Notes: a model not told the origin generated them from the letters alone. A stretch of 64,000 nucleotides of DNA from Phyllobacterium brassicacearum (GCF_003010955.1 NZ_PGGO01000001.1:248001-312000); one strand, 5' to 3'; shown: positions 26,453 through 35,362, counted from the stretch's first letter. Translations and numbers: made by a program.

Positions 26453-26809
26453 ATGGAACCTGCCCTCAATGCGGCGCCAAGCCTACCCCCTATCGACGGC
26501 ATTTTCCGCGCCCTGTCCGACCCAACGCGCCGCCATGTGCTGGAGCGCCTGACCCGCAGCCCCGCATCGGTGAGCGAACTTGCCGAGCCCTTCGAGATGG
26601 CCCTGCCCTCCTTCGTCGAGCACCTCAAGGTTCTCGAAGGAAGCGGACTTGTGCGTTCAAAAAAGGCTGGTCGGGTCAGGACCTATTCGCTCGTCCCTGA
26701 ACCCCTGCAACTCGCGGAGAACTGGCTGGCCACACAGCGCACGCTTTGGGAGCGCCGCCTCGATCAACTCGACGATTATCTCATTGAACTCAAGGAGAAA
26801 GACGCATGA
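26453..26809 (+). CDS. ArsR-family winged-helix repressor
   Basis: A 118-residue protein with the ArsR winged helix: [53 protein letters not shown] and [11 protein letters not shown]. No metal-binding ELCV-C box is seen, so it is of the type linked to SRPBCC (AHSA1) genes, where the regulated ligand is unknown. Its stop overlaps the downstream ATG by four bases (ATGA), so the pair is co-translated. First of four such pairs in this window. Confidence 0.85.
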   Translation: MEPALNAAPSLPPIDGIFRALSDPTRRHVLERLTRSPASVSELAEPFEMALPSFVEHLKVLEGSGLVRSKKAGRVRTYSLVPEPLQLAENWLATQRTLWERRLDQLDDYLIELKEKDA

Positions 26810-27285
26810 CACAAGCTCCCATTGTACCCAATCCCAAGCTCGACCTCGTGCTCGAACGGGTTGTCGATGTGCCGCGCGAACTGGTGTGGAAGGCGTGGAC
26901 GACGCCCGAGCATGTCGCCAAATGGTTCACTCCGAAACCCTGGTTTATCTCTGACTGCGAGATCGACTTGCGGCCCGGCGGCATTTTCCGGACGATCATG
27001 AACGGACCAGACGGCGAACAAGCGATCAACCACTTCTGCTATCTGGAGATCGTTCCGAATGAGCGGCTGGTGTGGACCGATGCTCTCTTACCCGGATACC
27101 GCCCTGCGGAAAAGCCCTTCCTCACGGCGATCATCACGCTGGAAGCCCATGGAAATGGCACGAAATACACCGCGATGGCGATGCACCGCGACGAGGCAAC
27201 GCAGAAGCAGCATGAGGAGATGGGCTTCTTCGACGGCTGGGGTACAGTGCTCGACCAGATGGTGGCCTACGTCAAGACGATATGA
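26806..27285 (+). CDS. SRPBCC (AHSA1-type) domain protein
   Basis: A 159-residue single-domain START/Bet v1-fold protein with a hydrophobic pocket. [25 protein letters not shown] at the start and [16 protein letters not shown] in the middle are typical. It contains no catalytic residues that could be assigned, and the ligand is unknown. AHSA1 stands for activation of Hsp90 ATPase, but bacterial members next to ArsR genes are thought to bind small molecules. Overlaps the ArsR gene by four bases. Confidence 0.82.
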   Translation: MTQAPIVPNPKLDLVLERVVDVPRELVWKAWTTPEHVAKWFTPKPWFISDCEIDLRPGGIFRTIMNGPDGEQAINHFCYLEIVPNERLVWTDALLPGYRPAEKPFLTAIITLEAHGNGTKYTAMAMHRDEATQKQHEEMGFFDGWGTVLDQMVAYVKTI

Positions 27286-27337
27286 CCATTGACTGCTCAA
27301 GTCTTAGGCAATCGTGCAGGACTGCCGACGAAACCAG

Positions 27338-27361
27338 CACCTCGCCTGTCGCGGCGAGGTG
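27338..27361 (+). terminator. hairpin after the first ArsR/SRPBCC pair
   Basis: CACCTCGCC, loop TGTCGC, GGCGAGGTG: a 9-bp perfect stem between the SRPBCC gene and the ABC transporter operon. No T-tract follows (TGTGTAC). Confidence 0.45.
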
Positions 27362-27477
27362 TGTGTACTAGCTGCAACCGGCAGTTTCATTGATCTGTTC
27401 GCCCGCATGCAAATGTTCCGGATGTTTGGCATGGGACTTGCTTCAACAAATCCTGAGAACAAGCCAGAACAGGAAAC

Positions 27478-28278
27478 ATGCAGATGAAGCGCAGACAATT
27501 TCTCCTCACCCTCGGTGCCGCGGTCATGATGATGACGCCCATGCTGGCGCCCAAGGCCGCGCATGCCGACGCGCTCGCCGATATCACGGCGCGCGGTACA
27601 CTGCGTGTGGCAGTGCCGCAGGACTTCCCGCCCTTCGGCAGCGTTGGCACCGACATGGCGCCCATGGGCTATGACATCGACATGGCCAACCTGATCGCCC
27701 AGAAACTCGGTGTGAAGACCGAACTGGTGCCGGTAACGAGCACCAACCGCATTCCCTATCTGCAGACCAACAAGGTTGATCTGGTGATTTCCAGTCTTGG
27801 CAAGAACGCAGAACGCGAAGCAGTCATCGATTTTTCAACACCCTATGCGCCGTTTTTCAACGGCGTCTTTGCGCCAGAGACCATCGCCGTATCGAAAGCT
27901 GAAGATCTCTCCGGCAAGACAGTCGGCGTGACGCGCGGCGCCATCGAGGATCTCGAACTGACCAAGATCGCCACCGGCGACACGGTGATCAAGCGCTATG
28001 AAGACAATAATGGTACGATTTCCGCCTTCCTCTCCGGCCAGGTCGAAGTCGTGGCGACTGGCAATGTGGTTGCAGCGGCCATCCTTGCCAAGAACCCGCC
28101 AAAGCGCCCGGAGCTGAAGTTCCTGATCAAAAATTCTCCCTGCTATATCGGCCTCAACAAGAATGAGCCGGCGCTCCTCGAAAAGGTCAATGCCGTCATT
28201 GCATCCGCAAAGTCCGATGGTTCGCTGAACAGCATTGCGCAGAAATGGCTGGGCGCCGGCATCCCGGCCGACCTCTGA
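27478..28278 (+). CDS. amino acid ABC transporter substrate-binding protein
   Basis: A 266-residue periplasmic binding protein of family 3. It has a signal peptide (RRQFLLTLGAAVMMMTPMLAPKAAHA), then the typical ITARGTLRVAVPQDFPPFGSVG and GYDIDMANLIAQKLGVKTELVPVTSTNRIPYLQT. Polar amino acids (basic or acidic) are likely ligands. The RRQFLL start has a twin-arginine-like KRRQF; it is weak. ATG at 27478 with AGGAAAC upstream. It heads a four-gene operon with two permeases and an ATPase. Confidence 0.9.
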   Translation: MQMKRRQFLLTLGAAVMMMTPMLAPKAAHADALADITARGTLRVAVPQDFPPFGSVGTDMAPMGYDIDMANLIAQKLGVKTELVPVTSTNRIPYLQTNKVDLVISSLGKNAEREAVIDFSTPYAPFFNGVFAPETIAVSKAEDLSGKTVGVTRGAIEDLELTKIATGDTVIKRYEDNNGTISAFLSGQVEVVATGNVVAAAILAKNPPKRPELKFLIKNSPCYIGLNKNEPALLEKVNAVIASAKSDGSLNSIAQKWLGAGIPADL

Positions 28279-28291
28279 AAGACCATCGCTC

Positions 28292-28314
28292 GGCGCCCCC
28301 TGATGCGGGGCGCC
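28292..28314 (+). promoter_or_regulatory. intercistronic hairpin after the binding-protein gene
   Basis: GGCGCCCC and GGGGCGCC form an 8-bp GC stem over a 7-base loop between the binding-protein stop and the permease start. Such hairpins protect upstream mRNA and reduce downstream expression in transporter operons. Confidence 0.5.
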
Positions 28315-28342
28315 CATCCTCTCGAGCGGACGGGGGTTCCAC

Positions 28343-29014
28343 TTGAAGTACATGTTTGATTATGCCTGGCTGGCCCAGTACTGGCCCGTGCTGTTGAAAG
28401 GCATTCTCGTTACCGTCCAGCTGATCGCAGTCGGCGCGGTTGCGGGCACAGCGCTCGGTATCGCGTGTGCCTGGGTTCGAAGCCTGGGGCCGAAATGGTT
28501 GCGCCCGCCGGTAACGGCCTATGTGGAACTCATCCGCAACACGCCGTTCCTGATCCAGCTGTTCTTCATCTTTTTCGGCCTACCGTCGCTCGGCCTGCAG
28601 ATGAGCGAATTGCAGGCGGCCAACCTGGCGATGATCATCAATCTCGGTGCTTATAGCTGCGAGATCATCCGGGCGGGAATCCAGGCGGCGCCGCGCGGGC
28701 AATTCGAAGCGGGGGCGAGCCTTGCCATGACGCCGTTCGAGACCTTCCGTCATATCATCCTTGTCCCGTCGCTGCAGCGGATCTGGCCGGCGCTCTGTTC
28801 GCAGGTCATCATCGTCATGCTCGGTTCGTCCGTCGTTTCGCAGATTGCTGCCGAAGACCTGACATTTGCCGCCAATTTCATCCAGTCCCGCACCTTCAGG
28901 GCCTTCGAAGCCTATTTCGTCTCGACGGCAATCTACCTGGTGCTGGCGATCCTGCTGCGGCAGGTGCTCATTGCGGCCGGTTCATTCATTTTCCCGCGGA
29001 GGAGCGGCCGATGA
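28343..29014 (+). CDS. polar amino acid ABC transporter permease (first)
   Basis: A 223-residue permease with five or six membrane helices and the HisM/GlnP-type EAA loop (SYSCEIIRAGIQAAPRGQFEAG..). TTG at 28343 has a GGGGG run 6 bases upstream and gives MKYMFDYAWLAQYW; an ATG lies in frame at 28352. Its stop overlaps the next gene by four bases (29011-29014). Confidence 0.88.
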   Translation: MKYMFDYAWLAQYWPVLLKGILVTVQLIAVGAVAGTALGIACAWVRSLGPKWLRPPVTAYVELIRNTPFLIQLFFIFFGLPSLGLQMSELQAANLAMIINLGAYSCEIIRAGIQAAPRGQFEAGASLAMTPFETFRHIILVPSLQRIWPALCSQVIIVMLGSSVVSQIAAEDLTFAANFIQSRTFRAFEAYFVSTAIYLVLAILLRQVLIAAGSFIFPRRSGR

Positions 29015-29670
29015 TCGAATTTTCGCTCTGGGACATCGTCCGCAACCTCCTGCTGGCGGCGCGATGGACAGTCGTTCTGTCGCTGGTATCCTTCATTGGA
29101 GGCGCTCTGGTAGGAACGCTCCTGCTGTTCATGCGCATCGGACGCAGGCGCGTATTGCGCCTATTCGCCAAATATTATGTCGAGCTGTTCCAGGGCACGC
29201 CGCTGCTGATGCAATTGTTCCTGGCATTCTTCGGGCTCGGTCTTTTCGGCATCGACGTCCCCGCCTGGCTGGCGGCGGGCGTTGCGCTGATCCTCTGGTC
29301 CGCTGCATTCCTCACCGAGATCTGGCGCGGCTGCGTTGAAGCGATCGCCAAGGGCCAGTGGGAGGCATCATCGAGCCTCGGCATGGGGTATGTGCAGCAG
29401 ATGCGCTACGTGATCCTGCCGCAAGCGCTGAAGATTGCGATCCCCCCGACCGTCGGCTTCTCCGTTCAGGTCATCAAGGGGACTGCCCTCACCTCGATCA
29501 TCGGTTTTGTCGAGCTCTCAAAGGCCGGAACCGTCGTGACCAATGCGACCTTCCAGCCCTTCATGGTCTATGGACTCGTCGCGCTCATCTATTTCGCGCT
29601 GTGCTGGCCACTATCAAAGAGCAGCCAGGTATTGGAAAGGAAGCTCAATGTCGCTCATCGAAATCACTGA
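29011..29670 (+). CDS. polar amino acid ABC transporter permease (second)
   Basis: A 219-residue inner-membrane permease. [33 protein letters not shown] and the EAA motif [26 protein letters not shown] are characteristic. It forms a heterodimeric channel with the first permease. Its start ATGA overlaps the preceding stop, and its end overlaps the ATPase start by 23 bases. Confidence 0.89.
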   Translation: MIEFSLWDIVRNLLLAARWTVVLSLVSFIGGALVGTLLLFMRIGRRRVLRLFAKYYVELFQGTPLLMQLFLAFFGLGLFGIDVPAWLAAGVALILWSAAFLTEIWRGCVEAIAKGQWEASSSLGMGYVQQMRYVILPQALKIAIPPTVGFSVQVIKGTALTSIIGFVELSKAGTVVTNATFQPFMVYGLVALIYFALCWPLSKSSQVLERKLNVAHRNH

Positions 29671-30373
29671 AGTCCGCAAGAGTTTCGGGGCCAATGAGGT
29701 TCTGAAGGGCATCAACATCGATGTCGATCCAGGCGAAGTCATTGCCATCATCGGCAAGAGCGGCTCCGGTAAATCAACGCTCTTGCGCTGCATCAACGGC
29801 CTTGAGCTGATCGACGACGGCTCGATTTCCGTTGCGGGCGCGCAATTGCTGCCGGATGAGCTCCATCTCAAGGCGCTGCGGCTGAAGGTCGGCATGATCT
29901 TCCAGCAGTTCAATCTGTTTCCGCATCTGACGGCAGGCGGCAATGTGATGCTGTCGCAGATGGTGGTCAAGAAGACGCCCAAGGCCGCGGCCGAAGCGAT
30001 GGCGCACAAGATGCTTGAGCGTGTCGGCCTTGGCCATAAATACGATGCCTTTCCCGACGAACTGTCCGGCGGCCAGCAGCAGCGCGTGGCTATCGCACGG
30101 GCGTTGGCGATGCAGCCGATCGCGCTGCTATGCGACGAGATCACCTCGGCGCTCGACCCGGAACTCGTGGCAGAGGTTCTCGGTGTCGTGCGGGAACTCG
30201 CGTCGGAGGGCATGACGCTGCTGATGGTCACGCATGAAATGAAATTCGCCCGCGACGTCTGCAGCCGGGTGGTCTTCATGCACCAGGGCCGGGTGCATGA
30301 GATCGGCAAGCCGGAGGAGGTCTTTGCCGACCCGAAGACACCGGAACTAAAGCAGTTTCTAGGGGTGCATTAG
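29648..30373 (+). CDS. amino acid ABC transporter ATP-binding protein
   Basis: A 241-residue ATPase of the GlnQ/HisP type. Walker [10 protein letters not shown] (36-44), Q-loop FQQFNLFP, signature LSGGQQQR (139-146) and Walker B LLCDEITS (160-167) are present. It energises uptake of the amino acid bound by the 27478 product. The start ATG at 29648 has AAGGAAG 5 bases upstream; the longer frame from 29543 overlaps the permease and lacks ABC similarity. The operon ends 9 bases before the convergent oxidoreductase gene. Confidence 0.93.
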   Translation: MSLIEITEVRKSFGANEVLKGINIDVDPGEVIAIIGKSGSGKSTLLRCINGLELIDDGSISVAGAQLLPDELHLKALRLKVGMIFQQFNLFPHLTAGGNVMLSQMVVKKTPKAAAEAMAHKMLERVGLGHKYDAFPDELSGGQQQRVAIARALAMQPIALLCDEITSALDPELVAEVLGVVRELASEGMTLLMVTHEMKFARDVCSRVVFMHQGRVHEIGKPEEVFADPKTPELKQFLGVH

Positions 30374-30382
30374 GTTAGCCGG

Positions 30383-31372
30383 TCAGACCGTCACGACGAT
30401 CTTGCCGAATTGTTCGTTCGACTCCAGATAGCGGTGGGCCTCGACGATCTGGTCGAACGGAAAGGTCCTGGCAATCACTGGCTTGAGCTGACCCGACTCC
30501 AGCCCGTCGAGGATGAACGCCTTGGCAGCCTCAAGGCGCGCCGGATCGCTGACGATCTCATGGATGAGGTAGCCGCGCAGCGTGAGGTTCTTGCTCAGCA
30601 CGCTGAACAGCGGGAAAGGTGTCGGTTCCGGGCTCAACCCGCCATATTCAATGAGGATGCCGCCCCGCGACATCGCAGCAGTCAGCGGCTCAAACGCCGG
30701 GCCGCCAACCGCATCAAACGCCACCCGTACGCCGCCCGGACCCACGATCTCCTTCAGCCGCGCTTCCAGATCTTCCTCCGCTGAGGCGATGACATAGGCC
30801 GCGCCGAACGCAAGCAGTGCCTGTTTCTTGGCAGATGTCCGGGTGACGGCGATCGGGGTCGCCCCAACCATGTTGGCAATCTGGATCGCAGCAAGTCCGA
30901 CACTGCTCGATGCGGCGGTAATGACGACAAAGTCCGGCTTACTGAGCTTGGCGATGTTGATCAGTGCACCGTAGGCGGTGACATATGGCATCCAGACGGC
31001 GGCCGCCGTTTCCCAACGGAGCGATGGCGGATGCTTCACGACAAGTTCCGCCGGAAAGGTAGCAACGTCGCCATAGGCGGGCCAGCGCACCATCGACAGC
31101 GGCGGCACGACGCTGACGGCATCGCCCGGCGCGAAATCGCGGACGCCCTCCCCGACTGCCGCGACGACCCCTGCTGCCTCAAGGCCAAGCCCGGATGGCA
31201 AAGGCGGCGTCTCGATATAGGAGCCGGAACGGATCAGAGCCTCCGCCCGGTTGAGACCCAACGCCCTGACATTGATCTGAACCTCGCCCCGGCCCGGTCC
31301 CGGAACCTCCATCTCCTCGATGCGCAAGACCTCGGGACCACCATGCTCATGAAAGCGAACAACACGCGCCAT
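30383..31372 (-). CDS. zinc-independent alcohol dehydrogenase / quinone oxidoreductase-like protein
   Basis: A medium-chain dehydrogenase/reductase of 329 residues. GLEAAGVVAAVGEGV, VITAASSSVGLAAIQIANMVGATPIAVTRTSAKKQ (Rossmann NADPH-binding) and AFDAVGGPAF support this; no structural zinc cysteines are present. It likely reduces quinones or enones with NADPH. The frame is open to 31495, but the ATG at 31372 (MARVVRFHEHGG) is the family start. It is divergent from a LysR-type regulator, with a 15-bp palindrome (31383-31397) just upstream of its start. Confidence 0.85.
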   Translation of the reverse strand: MARVVRFHEHGGPEVLRIEEMEVPGPGRGEVQINVRALGLNRAEALIRSGSYIETPPLPSGLGLEAAGVVAAVGEGVRDFAPGDAVSVVPPLSMVRWPAYGDVATFPAELVVKHPPSLRWETAAAVWMPYVTAYGALINIAKLSKPDFVVITAASSSVGLAAIQIANMVGATPIAVTRTSAKKQALLAFGAAYVIASAEEDLEARLKEIVGPGGVRVAFDAVGGPAFEPLTAAMSRGGILIEYGGLSPEPTPFPLFSVLSKNLTLRGYLIHEIVSDPARLEAAKAFILDGLESGQLKPVIARTFPFDQIVEAHRYLESNEQFGKIVVTV

Positions 31373-31382
31373 CTGATACAAC

Positions 31383-31397
31383 TCCAAATCATTTGGA
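31383..31397. promoter_or_regulatory. palindromic operator between oxidoreductase and LysR genes
   Basis: TCCAAAT-C-ATTTGGA: 7-bp arms around one base. It sits about 10 bases upstream of the oxidoreductase ATG, so binding would block transcription or translation of that gene. Confidence 0.5.
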
Positions 31398-31475
31398 CTG
31401 AATGAGCTATGACAGCGGGCATTCTTTGGATAAATAGCGCTATGGGCAGAGCAGTAGAAACCAGGAGTTTTGAAT

Positions 31476-32375
31476 ATGGATCGCCTCACGAGCATGGCTG
31501 TCTATGTAAAGGCCGTCGATCTCGGCTCGTTTGCGGCGGCCGCGGCGGCGCTCGACCTGTCCGGACCGATGGTCGGCAAGCACGTGCGGTTTCTTGAGGA
31601 GCGCCTCAGCGTGCGTCTTCTCAACCGGACCACACGTCACCAGAGCCTGACGGATTTCGGGCGCGTCTATTATGAGCGTTGCCGCATTGTGCTTGCCGAG
31701 GCGCATGCAGCGGACGACCTCGCGGCGGATCAACTGTCAGAACCGCGCGGACGCCTGCGGGTGACCATGCCCGCACTCCTCGGCCGGCGCTGCGTCGCCC
31801 CTATCCTGCTTGAGCTTGCGCAGAAATATCCTGCCCTGGAACTCGACCTGTTTTTCGGCGACCGCATCACTGATCTTGCAGAGGGTAGTTATGACCTCGC
31901 CATCCGGACCGGCGCTCTCGAGGACAGAGCCGGGGTGATTGCACGCCGCATCGCGCGCCACCGCATGCTCGTCTGCGCATCGCCATCTTATCTGGATATG
32001 CACGGCCAGCCTCAGCAGTTAGGGGATCTCGGCAGCCATCACGCCGTCATCTATAGCCGGCCGGGCTGGGTTCACCCCTGGCTGTTTCCGCGCGATGGCC
32101 AGCGGCCAGCGGAGGTCACGCCCCCAAACCGGCTGCGGCTCGACGATCTCGACGCGATCGCCGATGCTGCTACCGCCGGAATGGGGCTTGCCTGGCTTCC
32201 ATCCTGGCTCATTCGCGAGCGCGTCGAAGCGGGCGCGCTTGTGATCCTCTTGGCGGACGAGCCGGCCTATGTCTTCGACAATTACGCGCTATGGCTGCGG
32301 ACACCGCATTTGCCGCTGAAGGTCCGCCTCGCTGTCGATGCGCTGGCGTCCGCCCTGCCCAAGGTAATGGCGTGA
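31476..32375 (+). CDS. LysR-type transcriptional regulator
   Basis: A 299-residue regulator with an N-terminal helix-turn-helix (AAAAALDLSGPMVGKHVRFLEERLSVRLLNRTTR) and an effector-binding domain. CAGGAG lies 8 bases before ATG 31476, so this start is preferred to TTG at 31470. It is divergent from the oxidoreductase gene and is the likely controller of it. Its stop precedes the convergent GFA gene by 15 bases. Confidence 0.88.
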   Translation: MDRLTSMAVYVKAVDLGSFAAAAAALDLSGPMVGKHVRFLEERLSVRLLNRTTRHQSLTDFGRVYYERCRIVLAEAHAADDLAADQLSEPRGRLRVTMPALLGRRCVAPILLELAQKYPALELDLFFGDRITDLAEGSYDLAIRTGALEDRAGVIARRIARHRMLVCASPSYLDMHGQPQQLGDLGSHHAVIYSRPGWVHPWLFPRDGQRPAEVTPPNRLRLDDLDAIADAATAGMGLAWLPSWLIRERVEAGALVILLADEPAYVFDNYALWLRTPHLPLKVRLAVDALASALPKVMA

Positions 32376-32390
32376 CGCCGCGCGCTCGGC

Positions 32391-32804
32391 CTACATCGGC
32401 GGCATCTTGTCAAAATGCGGCAGGGCGGGATCGGTATGGTCCCAGGCGTGACCGCGTATGCGGTACGTCACCATTTGCGGCTGATACAGGCCAGGATCGT
32501 CCAGGCTCGCTGCGTGGACGGTGAAAAGATTTGGCATGCCCGCGAAGGTCAGATAGACGGGTGACCCGCAGGTGGGACAGAAGGCGTGCGATTTCATATT
32601 GCCGCTCTCGCCGGCGACTTCCCAATGCTTTGCGTCGCCCTCAAGCTTCACGTCTGCATCCACGAAAGTCAGGTAGGAACCGTGCCCTGTGCCACTGCGC
32701 CGCTGACAGTCGCGGCACTGGCAGTCGTTCATGACCACCTGTTCTACCGAAACTTTATAATGGATTGCGCCGCAGGCGCACCCGCCGGTATAAGCCTTGC
32801 TCAT
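32391..32804 (-). CDS. GFA family (glutathione-dependent formaldehyde-activating-like) protein
   Basis: A 137-residue zinc-binding protein. CxC (GGCACGAIHY), CxxC (CQCRDCQRRSG) and CxxCG (AFCPTCGSPVY) clusters carry the zinc ligands of the CENP-V/GFA fold. True Gfa joins formaldehyde to glutathione; most homologs have unknown substrates. The start is ATG 32804, with GGGAGAAACAA upstream. It is the last gene of the operon ArsR-SRPBCC-DUF899-GFA. Confidence 0.85.
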   Translation of the reverse strand: MSKAYTGGCACGAIHYKVSVEQVVMNDCQCRDCQRRSGTGHGSYLTFVDADVKLEGDAKHWEVAGESGNMKSHAFCPTCGSPVYLTFAGMPNLFTVHAASLDDPGLYQPQMVTYRIRGHAWDHTDPALPHFDKMPPM

Positions 32805-32818
32805 TTGTTTCTCCCGTA

Positions 32819-33571
32819 TCAGCCCTTGTTGTACTCGTCGTGACGGCGCCACCAAACGTCGGGTTCGTTGCGTCCCTTGGGTGCGCGATCGAGCCACTGG
32901 TACATGCCCCAGATGCCATCCACACCGCGCGAATAGGCGGAATAGGTGTGATAGACGGCACCATCTTCGAGGGCGAATGCGCTTATGCCCGGCCGCTCAC
33001 GCGTATACGTGTCGGAGTCAGTTCCGGACATGGCTGCGAAGGGGTCGTCTCCCCCCGAGGCGGCTTCCAGCTTCGGTTCCCGCACGTAGTTGTATTCAAT
33101 GCCCTCGCGTTGTTGCTCCGCGGTGAACGAGGTACTGAAGTCGTAATTGAAGTCATCGCCGAACGAGGACGCCCAAGGAAACGTCCAGCCTAATCGCTGC
33201 TTGTAGGCCTGCAGCTTGGCCAGCGGCGCGCGCGAGATTGCCGTGAAGGCAACGTCGTGGTTCTCCAGGTGAACGACAATGCCGTTGAACCCATCGGCGA
33301 TTGCCGAGCAGGACGGACACCCCGCCTTATAGTCAGGACCGAACATGAAGTGGTAGACGAGGAGCTGCGAGCGTCCGCCGAAAAGATCCTTCAGCGAAGC
33401 GCTCCCCGCGTCGGTCTCGAAGCGGTAATCCTTGTCGATGCGGACCCATGGCAGCTCCTGCCGTCGTCGCGCCACCTCGTCGCTTTGCCGCGTCAGCTCC
33501 TTCTCTTGCTTGAGCAGTTCGAGCCGGGCAGCAAGCCACTCTTCACGGGTGCCGGTCATGTGCTTCGTCAT
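32819..33571 (-). CDS. DUF899 family (thioredoxin-like) protein
   Basis: A 250-residue protein. EEWLAARLELLKQEKELTRQSDEVARRRQELPWVRIDKDY is the DUF899 N-terminal block, and PDYKAGCPSCSAIADGFNG gives a CxxC in the thioredoxin-like fold. Members are annotated as predicted dithiol-disulfide oxidoreductases; function is unknown. ATG at 33571 follows GGAGAAGAGCT. It lies between the SRPBCC gene (53 bases upstream) and GFA (14 bases downstream). Confidence 0.82.
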   Translation of the reverse strand: MTKHMTGTREEWLAARLELLKQEKELTRQSDEVARRRQELPWVRIDKDYRFETDAGSASLKDLFGGRSQLLVYHFMFGPDYKAGCPSCSAIADGFNGIVVHLENHDVAFTAISRAPLAKLQAYKQRLGWTFPWASSFGDDFNYDFSTSFTAEQQREGIEYNYVREPKLEAASGGDDPFAAMSGTDSDTYTRERPGISAFALEDGAVYHTYSAYSRGVDGIWGMYQWLDRAPKGRNEPDVWWRRHDEYNKG

Positions 33572-33624
33572 AGCTCTTCTCCTTCGTTGTACCATTCCCC
33601 CGAAAGATCGTCGCATCTGTCCAA

Positions 33625-34104
33625 TCAATGCTTTTTGGATGAGTCCTGTTCCGCCGCGACTGCGTCGAGGTTGCGGACAACCTTCCTCCAGCCATCGCTC
33701 ATGTTCTTGTAGGCAGTGTCATTCTTCGGCAGCACGAAGCCGGAATGGACAAGCCGAAGACGCGTGCCGTTTTCGACTTTGGAGAGGATGAAGGTAACCA
33801 CGGTGTCGAGCTGTGAGCCGTATCCGACGTTGTCCTTGTGCCCGCCTTTCCAGGCGTAGGTGAAGCGCTCATTTGGGATCACCTCCAGAACCTGGCAATG
33901 TATGACACCATCCCAAGGGCCGGATGCAGTTGTCTGAAACGTGAAGCGATTGCCCTCGACAGGCTCGAATCCTGTCGGCTCCATTATCCAGCGGGCCATG
34001 AGTTCGCCGCTCGTCAGCGTTTTCCAGATCGTCTCCGGCGCATGCGGGAAGATTTCGTCGACGACAATATCCTGCGTGCGGCTCTTCAATGCGGCGTTGT
34101 TCAT
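33625..34104 (-). CDS. SRPBCC (AHSA1-type) domain protein
   Basis: A 159-residue Bet v1-fold protein: VDEIFPHAPETIWKTLTSGELMARWIM, FQTTASGPWDGVIHCQVLEVIPNERFTYAWKGG. The start at 34104 overlaps the preceding ArsR stop by four bases (ATGA). Second SRPBCC gene. It is near the DUF899 and GFA genes and shares their operon. Confidence 0.82.
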   Translation of the reverse strand: MNNAALKSRTQDIVVDEIFPHAPETIWKTLTSGELMARWIMEPTGFEPVEGNRFTFQTTASGPWDGVIHCQVLEVIPNERFTYAWKGGHKDNVGYGSQLDTVVTFILSKVENGTRLRLVHSGFVLPKNDTAYKNMSDGWRKVVRNLDAVAAEQDSSKKH

Positions 34105-34430
34105 GGATCGATCTCCTTCAAGAGGGTGCGCAGGTTGGTAAACCGCTCACGCCAGAAGACGCCATAGTGGCTCATCCAGTCGAAAAGCGGTTCGAGCCCT
34201 TCAGGCTCGGCGCGATAATAGACATTCCGGCCGTCGGGGCGTTCAGCGACCAGACCAGCCTGTTTCAATGATTTGAGGTGCTGGGAGATGGCGCCCTGGG
34301 TTACGCCACTCCCCCGGGTCAACTCGACCACGGTGATCTCGTCGGAACTGGCTACGCGTTCAAACACGGCCCGCCGGGTGGGATCGGCAAGGGCGCGCAT
34401 GACGGCGGTAATGGTTGCAGCTTCGGTCAT
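34101..34430 (-). CDS. ArsR-family winged-helix repressor
   Basis: A 109-residue repressor: VMRALADPTRRAVFERVAS, VTQGAISQHLKSLKQAGLVAERPDGRNVYYRAE. No metal-ligand cysteines. The frame is open to 34490, but the ATG at 34430 is upstream-flanked by the inverted repeat 34440-34473, which leaves a short leader, so 34430 is the natural start. It heads the operon ArsR-SRPBCC-DUF899-GFA and is divergent from another ArsR gene (34574). Confidence 0.85.
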   Translation of the reverse strand: MTEAATITAVMRALADPTRRAVFERVASSDEITVVELTRGSGVTQGAISQHLKSLKQAGLVAERPDGRNVYYRAEPEGLEPLFDWMSHYGVFWRERFTNLRTLLKEIDP

Positions 34431-34439
34431 ACGCCAATG

Positions 34440-34473
34440 ATTAGCGAATACTAATTCATTAGTCAATGCTAAT
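34440..34473. promoter_or_regulatory. imperfect palindromic operator of the leftward ArsR operon
   Basis: ATTAGC-N4-ACTAAT, TC, ATTAGT-N4-GCTAAT: 34 bp with 12 paired positions per half. It lies directly upstream of the ArsR ATG at 34430. Confidence 0.6.
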
Positions 34474-34517
34474 TTGTTTGTGTTGCGCACCTTTCGGGGT
34501 GTCGCTCCTGCTTGACT

Positions 34518-34570
34518 AACATATATCCCGTCGGTTATACGTCAGATCAATAGCCAACGGGTTATATGTT
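34518..34570. promoter_or_regulatory. inverted repeat upstream of the rightward ArsR gene
   Basis: AACATATATCCCGT (34518-34531) is nearly complementary to AACGGGTTATATGTT (34556-34570), with two mismatches. The right arm ends 3 bases before the ArsR ATG at 34574, so it overlaps any ribosome-binding site. It suggests autorepression by the ArsR protein. Confidence 0.6.
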
Positions 34571-34573
34571 CCA

Positions 34574-34897
34574 ATGCCGGATGCCCACGACATACTGTTC
34601 AGAACGCTCGCCGATCCGACCCGGCGGGCTCTCTTTGAACGGCTGTGCCGCCAAGGAGAGCAGACGGTCGGGTCGCTGACGGCCCAGGCCGGAGTCTCGC
34701 AGCCCGCGGTCTCAAAGCATCTTGGGGTCCTGAAGCGCGCCGGGCTGGTGAACGACCGGCACGAAGGCCGCCAGACGCATTATAGCGCGCGGCTTGGTGC
34801 CCTGGCTCCGCTTATCGATTGGACAAAACAGATGGGCGGGTTCTGGGAAACCCGGTTTGACCATCTCGAAGATCTGCTCAAAAGGATGGATCAATGA
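34574..34897 (+). CDS. ArsR-family winged-helix repressor
   Basis: A 107-residue repressor: ILFRTLADPTRRALFERL, AGVSQPAVSKHLGVLKRAGLVNDRHEGRQTHYSA. It is one of the SRPBCC-linked ArsR proteins. There is no Shine-Dalgarno between the operator arm and the ATG, so a leaderless or operator-overlapping start is possible. The stop overlaps the SRPBCC ATG by four bases. Confidence 0.85.
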   Translation: MPDAHDILFRTLADPTRRALFERLCRQGEQTVGSLTAQAGVSQPAVSKHLGVLKRAGLVNDRHEGRQTHYSARLGALAPLIDWTKQMGGFWETRFDHLEDLLKRMDQ

Positions 34898-35319
34898 ACC
34901 AAACCGAAACGCTCTCCGTCATTGTCGAGCGGGAGATGCCCTATCCGCCGGAAAAGCTCTGGCGCGCGCTTACGCAACCGCACCTGATCGAAGAGTGGCT
35001 CATGAAGAACGACTTCAAGCCAGTCGAGGGCCACCGCTTCAATCTTCGCGGAGACTGGGGCGGCGTGCTGGACTGCGAGGTCGTCGCCATCGAGCCGCAC
35101 AGGACACTGTCGTACACCTGGAATTTCATGCACGACGATGCCGCTTACAATCTGAGGAGTGTGGTGACCTTTACGCTGACCCCAACAAATACCGGCACTC
35201 ACCTGCGCATGGAGCAAAAGGGCTTCCGTCCGGATCAGAAGCAGGCCTATGGAGGCGCCAAGAGCGGGTGGAAGGAGTTCTTCGCAAACCTGGAGAAAGT
35301 CCTGGCGCGGGCGGAATGA
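34894..35319 (+). CDS. SRPBCC (AHSA1-type) domain protein
   Basis: A 141-residue Bet v1-fold protein, third of four: IVEREMPYPPEKLWRALTQPHLIEEWLMKNDFKPVEGHRF, LDCEVVAIEPHRTLSYTWNF. It overlaps the ArsR gene by four bases. A small membrane-protein gene follows 43 bases later with a strong AAGGAGGT site. The ligand is unknown. Confidence 0.82.
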   Translation: MNQTETLSVIVEREMPYPPEKLWRALTQPHLIEEWLMKNDFKPVEGHRFNLRGDWGGVLDCEVVAIEPHRTLSYTWNFMHDDAAYNLRSVVTFTLTPTNTGTHLRMEQKGFRPDQKQAYGGAKSGWKEFFANLEKVLARAE

Positions 35320-35362
35320 AGGCCGTCGCGTCGGCTCCGGGTCGTTTTAAAAGGAGGTAACA

